From contig JANVYR010000001.1 of the NCBI GenBank assembly GCA_030059665.1, positions 337,368 to 401,367 of the forward strand: a stretch of 64,000 nt of DNA, read 5' to 3'. The position numbers and the translations under genes were made by a program. This stretch comes from Candidatus Calditenuis fumarioli (lineage in GTDB: Archaea > Thermoproteota > Nitrososphaeria_A > Caldarchaeales > Calditenuaceae). The notes under the pieces are model-generated. The model was not told where the DNA came from. It saw only the letters and a program-made list of their open reading frames with translations, and did not search any database. This document shows, piece after piece, positions 60,533 to 64,000 of this stretch (within the stretch, counting starts at the first letter, position 1; each line of letters begins with the position of its first letter).

Positions 60533-60761
60533 CGCCCTCGAGTGCCTTCAGCATGGCGTGATCCGAGACGACCGCTATCTTGTTACCGTGTTGGTCGTAC
60601 AGGTGAATCTCGTCGTCCTTCTCCCTGGCCACGAGCCGGTGCTTGCCGGAGCAGATCGGGTAGGTGTCGGAGAGGCCGCACATGCATATCCATACCTCCT
60701 CTCCCTTATCGGTCACGTGTCTGTGTGGTCTCTTCGCCGTATGGATGACGATGCGCGCCAT
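60519..60761 (-). CDS. CDGSH-type iron-sulfur protein, variant
   Basis: 80 residues. The cluster site reads CMCGLSDTYPICSGKH: Cys26, Cys28, Cys37 and His41 are the usual three Cys and one His ligands of a 2Fe-2S CDGSH domain, but Asp38 is replaced by Ser and the residue before His is Lys. It may transfer electrons or sense redox. AAAATTAAATG 32 bases before ATG 60761 is the promoter. Single-domain archaeal CDGSH proteins are known. Confidence 0.8.
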   Translation of the reverse strand: MARIVIHTAKRPHRHVTDKGEEVWICMCGLSDTYPICSGKHRLVAREKDDEIHLYDQHGNKIAVVSDHAMLKALEGVRRV

Positions 60762-60820
60762 CTCGTCACCGACGACCTACACCGTCATTTAATTTTTGTG
60801 CGTCGTCGCGAATCTGAACG

Positions 60821-61876
60821 TCAGACCGCTGGTACCTCGAGCGTGACGCAGTGGATGCCTCCGAGACCGAAGAAAAGCTCCTCCGACCTGATGGGGACCA
60901 CCTCCCTTCCCCTGAACGCCTCCGCTATCACCTCAAGGGCCTCCTCGTCCTCGGGCTGACCGAAGGTCGGAACGATCACGTGCCTGTTCGTCACGAGGAA
61001 GTTCAGGTACGTGGCCGGGACCTCTGTGCCGAGAACCCTCACGGGCGACGGCATCGGGACCTTGTAAAACGTGTACTCGTCCTGGTCAGGCTCCCGCAGC
61101 CTCTCCTCGAGGACGGCCTGCGCCTCCCTGAGCACCGCGTAGTTCGGGCTCTCCCTACGTCTCTCCTCCGCGACGAGCACAGCACCCCCAGGCGCAAGCC
61201 TAACGAAGGTGTCGACGTGTCCGTCGGTGTCATCACCCGAGATCCCGCGGTCGAGCCAGACGACACGCGTCACGCCGAGGTAGTTCCTGAGGGCGGTCTC
61301 GATCCGGGACCTGCTGAAACCGGGGTTCCTCCTCTTGTCGAGGGCCGCCTGCCTCGTGATCAGCACCTCACCCCTCTCGCCGACCTCTATCATCCCTCCC
61401 TCGATGACCAGATTAGCAATGAACCCGATCGCGGCGGTCGACTCGAGGACCCTGAATCCCGTGGCGTCGTCCCTCTCCAGCTCCTTGTACTTCCCACCCC
61501 AGGCGTTGAAGACCCACTTGACGCCGGCCAGGGTTCCCCTCCCCGTTAGGAAGGTAGGGCCGTAGTCCCTGATCCAGACGTCGACCGCTGGGATCCGGAA
61601 GAAGTTGACGCCCTTCGTCCCGTAGAGCTCGCCGACCATCTTCTCGGCCTCAGCGAGGGAGCTGCTGTTGGGAACTATCACGTTGACCTCCTCCGATGAC
61701 CTGATGGTCCCGATCAGCCGGACGAAGACCTCCTTCACCCTCTCGATTATCTCCTCGGGGAAGGTGCCGAGGTTGGCGGGCCACACGGTCCAGACGGCGC
61801 TCTGGGCGTGGAACTCAGGAGGCTTCCTGAGCCCGAGCCTCGAGGGGTAAAGCTGGAGCCTTGCGAGCGAGCTCAT
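60821..61876 (-). CDS. aguA: Agmatine deiminase (peptidyl-arginine deiminase family)
   Basis: 351 residues. Converts agmatine to N-carbamoylputrescine. Features: VWTVWPANLGTFPEE, VDVWIRDYGPTFL (substrate guanidine site), NLVIEGGMIEV, GDDTDGHVDTFVRL and a C-terminal active-site Cys in GGIHCVTLEVP. ATG 61876 overlaps the stop of the upstream nitrilase gene (ATGA), so both are translated together. Together they make putrescine from agmatine. Other guanidine hydrolases of this family are possible. Confidence 0.9.
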   Translation of the reverse strand: MSSLARLQLYPSRLGLRKPPEFHAQSAVWTVWPANLGTFPEEIIERVKEVFVRLIGTIRSSEEVNVIVPNSSSLAEAEKMVGELYGTKGVNFFRIPAVDVWIRDYGPTFLTGRGTLAGVKWVFNAWGGKYKELERDDATGFRVLESTAAIGFIANLVIEGGMIEVGERGEVLITRQAALDKRRNPGFSRSRIETALRNYLGVTRVVWLDRGISGDDTDGHVDTFVRLAPGGAVLVAEERRRESPNYAVLREAQAVLEERLREPDQDEYTFYKVPMPSPVRVLGTEVPATYLNFLVTNRHVIVPTFGQPEDEEALEVIAEAFRGREVVPIRSEELFFGLGGIHCVTLEVPAV

Positions 61877-62730
61877 CCGATGACCGACCTGTACAGCTCG
61901 GGCCTCCTGCACCTGATAAACCCCCAACTTTCTCGGACCTGCTGAGATCTGCGCAGATCGACCCGCCTCACCGCGACTCCCTCCTCGTCCACGCCCATCC
62001 TGCAGAGAACGTTGCCGAAGGCATCTGTCACGAACGACGAACCCCAGAACGCGATCCTGCCCTCGCGACCTGTCCTGTTCACTGCGACGACGGAGATTCC
62101 GTTGGCGATCGAGTGGCCCCTCTGGACCGTCTCCCACGCCTCCCTCCAGTCGCCCTCGGACTGCTCTATCCCGTCAACCCAGCCTATCGCTGTGGGGTAG
62201 AAGACGATCTCGGCTTCCTGGAGCGCGAGCGCCCTCACGGGCTCCGGGAACCACTGATCGAAGCAGATCAGCACGCCGAACTTCACTCCCGCCGCCTCGA
62301 AGGGCCTGATGGGGCCGTCTCCCGGAACGAAGTACCTCGACTCGTAGTAGCACTCGTCATCAGGGATGTGCGTCTTGCGGTAGGTCCCGATCACCTCGCC
62401 AGAGGGACCGATCACCGGTGACGAGTTCCAGTACCCGCGCTCCGAACGCTCGATCAGCGAACCTCCGATCACCACCACGCCGTGCCTCCTCGCGGCGTCC
62501 GAGAGGGCGGAGACGAAGTGCCCGTACAGCGAGGAGAACTCCTCCAGGGTCCTCTCGTCGGGGACTGGGTCCTGCGCGACGTACCTGAACGGGAAGAGCT
62601 CCGGCAGGCAAACGAACTCCGCGCCCTGCGCTGCCGCATCTCCTATCAGCTCGACGGCCTTGGTGACGTTCCGTCTGACCTCCGGCTCCATCTTCATCTG
62701 GATCAGCCCCACGCTGAGCGTCCTGCTCAA
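61873..62730 (-). CDS. aguB: N-carbamoylputrescine amidase (nitrilase family)
   Basis: 285 residues. The nitrilase triad is visible: Glu in VCLPELFPFRY, Lys in YRKTHIPDDE, Cys in LICFDQWFPEPVRALALQEAE; the phrase CFDQWFPE with YPTAIGW is the pattern of N-carbamoylputrescine amidase. It finishes putrescine synthesis after agmatine deiminase. ATG 62730 is 27-29 bases from the shared TATA element, so the operon is leaderless. The polyamine route with agmatinase (SpeB) is not seen in the window. Confidence 0.92.
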   Translation of the reverse strand: MSRTLSVGLIQMKMEPEVRRNVTKAVELIGDAAAQGAEFVCLPELFPFRYVAQDPVPDERTLEEFSSLYGHFVSALSDAARRHGVVVIGGSLIERSERGYWNSSPVIGPSGEVIGTYRKTHIPDDECYYESRYFVPGDGPIRPFEAAGVKFGVLICFDQWFPEPVRALALQEAEIVFYPTAIGWVDGIEQSEGDWREAWETVQRGHSIANGISVVAVNRTGREGRIAFWGSSFVTDAFGNVLCRMGVDEEGVAVRRVDLRRSQQVRESWGFIRCRRPELYRSVIG

Positions 62731-62784
62731 GCCCCCGAGTCGTCTTTGAACTCGCTTATATCTGGGTTCTCGTCATGCATCGCT
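62731..62784. promoter_or_regulatory. One TATA box serving two divergent leaderless genes
   Basis: CTTATATC at 62755-62762 reads GATATAAG on the other strand. Its centre is about 26 bases before GTG 62785 (CBS gene) and about 29 before ATG 62730 (aguB). The whole intergenic gap is only 54 bases and holds no second AT-rich element, so one near-palindromic TATA box could drive both. Confidence 0.6.
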
Positions 62785-63213
62785 GTGAAAGTAAAGGAGG
62801 TGATGCGAAGGCCGGTGGTCACCGTTGGACCGAAGGACGCGGTATGGCAGGCCCTTGAGGTGATGCGGTCGACCAACATAGGCGCCGTGGTCGTTGCGGA
62901 GGGCGAGAGACCCGTCGGCATACTCACCGAGAGCGACGTAGTCCGTTTGCTGGTGGACCGTGGGATGGGGATCACCGAGCTCCTTTCACTATCGGTGGAG
63001 AGCGTGATGAGCAGGCCCGTCACCACCTGCAGTCCGGACGAGGACCTAATCGAGGTGGTTAACCGGATGGTCGAGCGGAGGGTGAGGAGGCTGCCGGTTG
63101 TCGAGGGCGAGAAACTCGTCGGCATCCTGACGGAGAGGGACCTCCTCCGCGCTTTGCTCGAGCTGCTGAGATCGGCTAGGACTGAGGAAGCTCGACAAGG
63201 TACTCGAGCGTGA
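62785..63213 (+). CDS. CBS-domain pair protein
   Basis: 142 residues with two CBS units: VKEVMRRPVVTVGPKDAVWQALEVM to ILTESDVVRLLVDRG, and VMSRPVTTCSPDEDLIEVVNRM to ILTERDLLRALLELL. Such proteins bind adenine nucleotides and modulate other proteins. GTG 62785 is chosen from the TATA spacing (26 bases); the short leader-free start gives KVKEVMRRP, the family's natural opening. It overlaps the PRTase regulator by 38 bases, tail to tail. Confidence 0.9.
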   Translation: MKVKEVMRRPVVTVGPKDAVWQALEVMRSTNIGAVVVAEGERPVGILTESDVVRLLVDRGMGITELLSLSVESVMSRPVTTCSPDEDLIEVVNRMVERRVRRLPVVEGEKLVGILTERDLLRALLELLRSARTEEARQGTRA

Positions 63214-63895
63214 GGTCCGGGAACCTCTCCCTCAGCGACCTGGCGGTGGAATCCATCACGGCGACCGCGAAGACGCCCACCGGGACCGCACCGGATCGCT
63301 CCACGAACCTCAGCAGCGCCTCGACCGTCCTGCCGCTGCGGACGAAGTCGTCCACGATCAGAACCCTCTCCGAGCGCCTGATGGCCCGCTTCGGAAGGTA
63401 AACGTACTCGACGACCGGCGGCGATCTCACGATCCGCTCCTCCACGAACTCCGTGTAGACCGGGTCCTTCACCGGCTTCGCGATGACCAGCTGGGCTCCG
63501 AGTTCAGATGCCACGTGAACCGCCAGCGGCACCCCATCGGTTGCGACCGTGAGCACCTTCTCGACCGCGGAGCCAGAGAAGAGGAGGGACGTGTAGAGCC
63601 CTACGGTGCGGAGTATCCTCTGGTCCTGGAGAATCTGGCTGAGGTCGTAGAGGCCGTCCGGCGTCTTCCTGAGGAGCGACGCGAAGAACTCCGGGAAGTA
63701 GTCCTTCCTGGCCAGTTCTATGATCGCCAGAGCCCGCTCCGTCGTCGGCATCACCTTTCCGTGGACGTATCTGCTCAGGACCGACTGCTGGAGGCCCAGT
63801 CTCTCCGCCAGCTCCTTCAGCTGGTACCTCAGCCTCAATGCCCTCAGGGTCTCGAGGGCGAGCAGCCTCAGCTTGGTCTCGTCGAGCCTCTGCAT
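63176..63895 (-). CDS. HTH-phosphoribosyltransferase regulator (GfcR-like)
   Basis: 239 residues. N-terminal HTH at about 22-60 (YQLKELAERLGLQQSVLSRYVHGK, PTTERALAI). The C-terminal part is a phosphoribosyltransferase fold with the PRPP loop VLIVDDFVRSGRTVEAL, and the early VATDGVPLAVHVASELGA. It may be a PRPP-sensing transcription factor, as in the GfcR group of archaea. No PRTase partner gene is adjacent. ATG 63895 with GACTAAATTGG about 36 bases upstream. Confidence 0.88.
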   Translation of the reverse strand: MQRLDETKLRLLALETLRALRLRYQLKELAERLGLQQSVLSRYVHGKVMPTTERALAIIELARKDYFPEFFASLLRKTPDGLYDLSQILQDQRILRTVGLYTSLLFSGSAVEKVLTVATDGVPLAVHVASELGAQLVIAKPVKDPVYTEFVEERIVRSPPVVEYVYLPKRAIRRSERVLIVDDFVRSGRTVEALLRFVERSGAVPVGVFAVAVMDSTARSLRERFPDLTLEYLVELPQS

Positions 63896-64000
63896 CCGGT
63901 CTCTGCCCTCCCCCGCACATCCGCCAATTTAGTCTGATCCCGTCTCGGGGGTGGCTCCGGGGAACGCTCATCAGAGAGGAACGGCTACGGAGTCCGGATG

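Overview
The window is a gene-dense, G+C-rich stretch of an archaeal chromosome. Archaeal information-processing genes show this: RadA, PriS, DnaG-type primase, prefoldin beta, S17e, S13 and S4 of archaeal type, TYW1, an XPF nuclease without helicase, and split PheRS. Many genes have a TATA box 24-30 bases before the start codon, as expected for leaderless archaeal transcripts. ScpA/ScpB with SMC, a DUF1512 protein, a ThiD-ThiN fusion, short MetE proteins, F420-type oxidoreductases and a GTTGAAAG-ending CRISPR repeat suggest a thermophilic member of the Thermoproteota/TACK group. I cannot name genus or species from the sequence.

Layout: 0-3.1 kb holds a truncated trpS, a paired methionine synthase (metE-N and metE catalytic) and two abutting gene remnants. 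3.1-9.4 kb holds rps13, radA, prefoldin beta, a DHH phosphoesterase and the EcfA-EcfA-EcfT core of an ECF vitamin transporter. 9.4-15.5 kb holds homoserine dehydrogenase with an ACT regulator, primase PriS, a LysZ/ArgB-type kinase, an F420-type enzyme, S17e and isopentenyl diphosphate isomerase. 15.6-22.9 kb is a chromosome-organisation cluster (smc-scpA-scpB-DUF1512), a DtxR-type regulator and an AN1 zinc-finger site-2 protease. 23-26.2 kb holds an orphan substrate-binding protein, a CRISPR array of 17 repeats with no cas genes, tRNA-Leu(GAG) and an intron-bearing tRNA-Arg(GCG).

26.2-41 kb mixes an orphan cytochrome oxidase subunit IV with a tiny membrane partner, aspartate kinase, S4, threonine synthase, a group of nucleobase-processing amidohydrolases (adenine deaminase, dihydropyrimidinase, SsnA-like), a nucleoside/sugar-type ABC ATPase without a permease, a carbamoyltransferase, Hsp20, DUF4443 and OsmC proteins. 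A candidate C/D box sRNA lies before pheS-pheT. 44-50.5 kb holds a CoA-binding protein, a very small leaderless gene, an exonuclease, DnaG and an ArsB/NhaD-type transporter. It also holds a striking pair: a secreted coiled-coil protein with a low-complexity tail, and a membrane-anchored winged-helix regulator, behind three clustered palindromes.

50.9-53.5 kb is a thiamine-precursor salvage operon (thiW, a P-loop ATPase, thiDN). Its ThiW S-component probably uses the EcfA/A/T core 42 kb away. 53.6-64 kb holds an FAD amine oxidase, a DUF1922 zinc ribbon, an HTH-ferritin-like fusion regulator, a HIT protein, TYW1, a DUF35 protein, XPF nuclease, type IA topoisomerase, a variant CDGSH protein, the agmatine deiminase/N-carbamoylputrescine amidase pair, a CBS protein sharing one TATA box with it, and an HTH-phosphoribosyltransferase regulator.

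Metabolic themes: the aspartate family is well represented but scattered (lysC, hom plus ACT regulator, thrC, metE pair), as are polyamine synthesis through N-carbamoylputrescine, thiamine salvage and nucleobase turnover. Convergent neighbours often overlap by 13-38 bases and co-directional genes by 4 bases, so the genome is compact. The 2.65-3.15 kb and 24.2-24.77 kb regions are the main exceptions.
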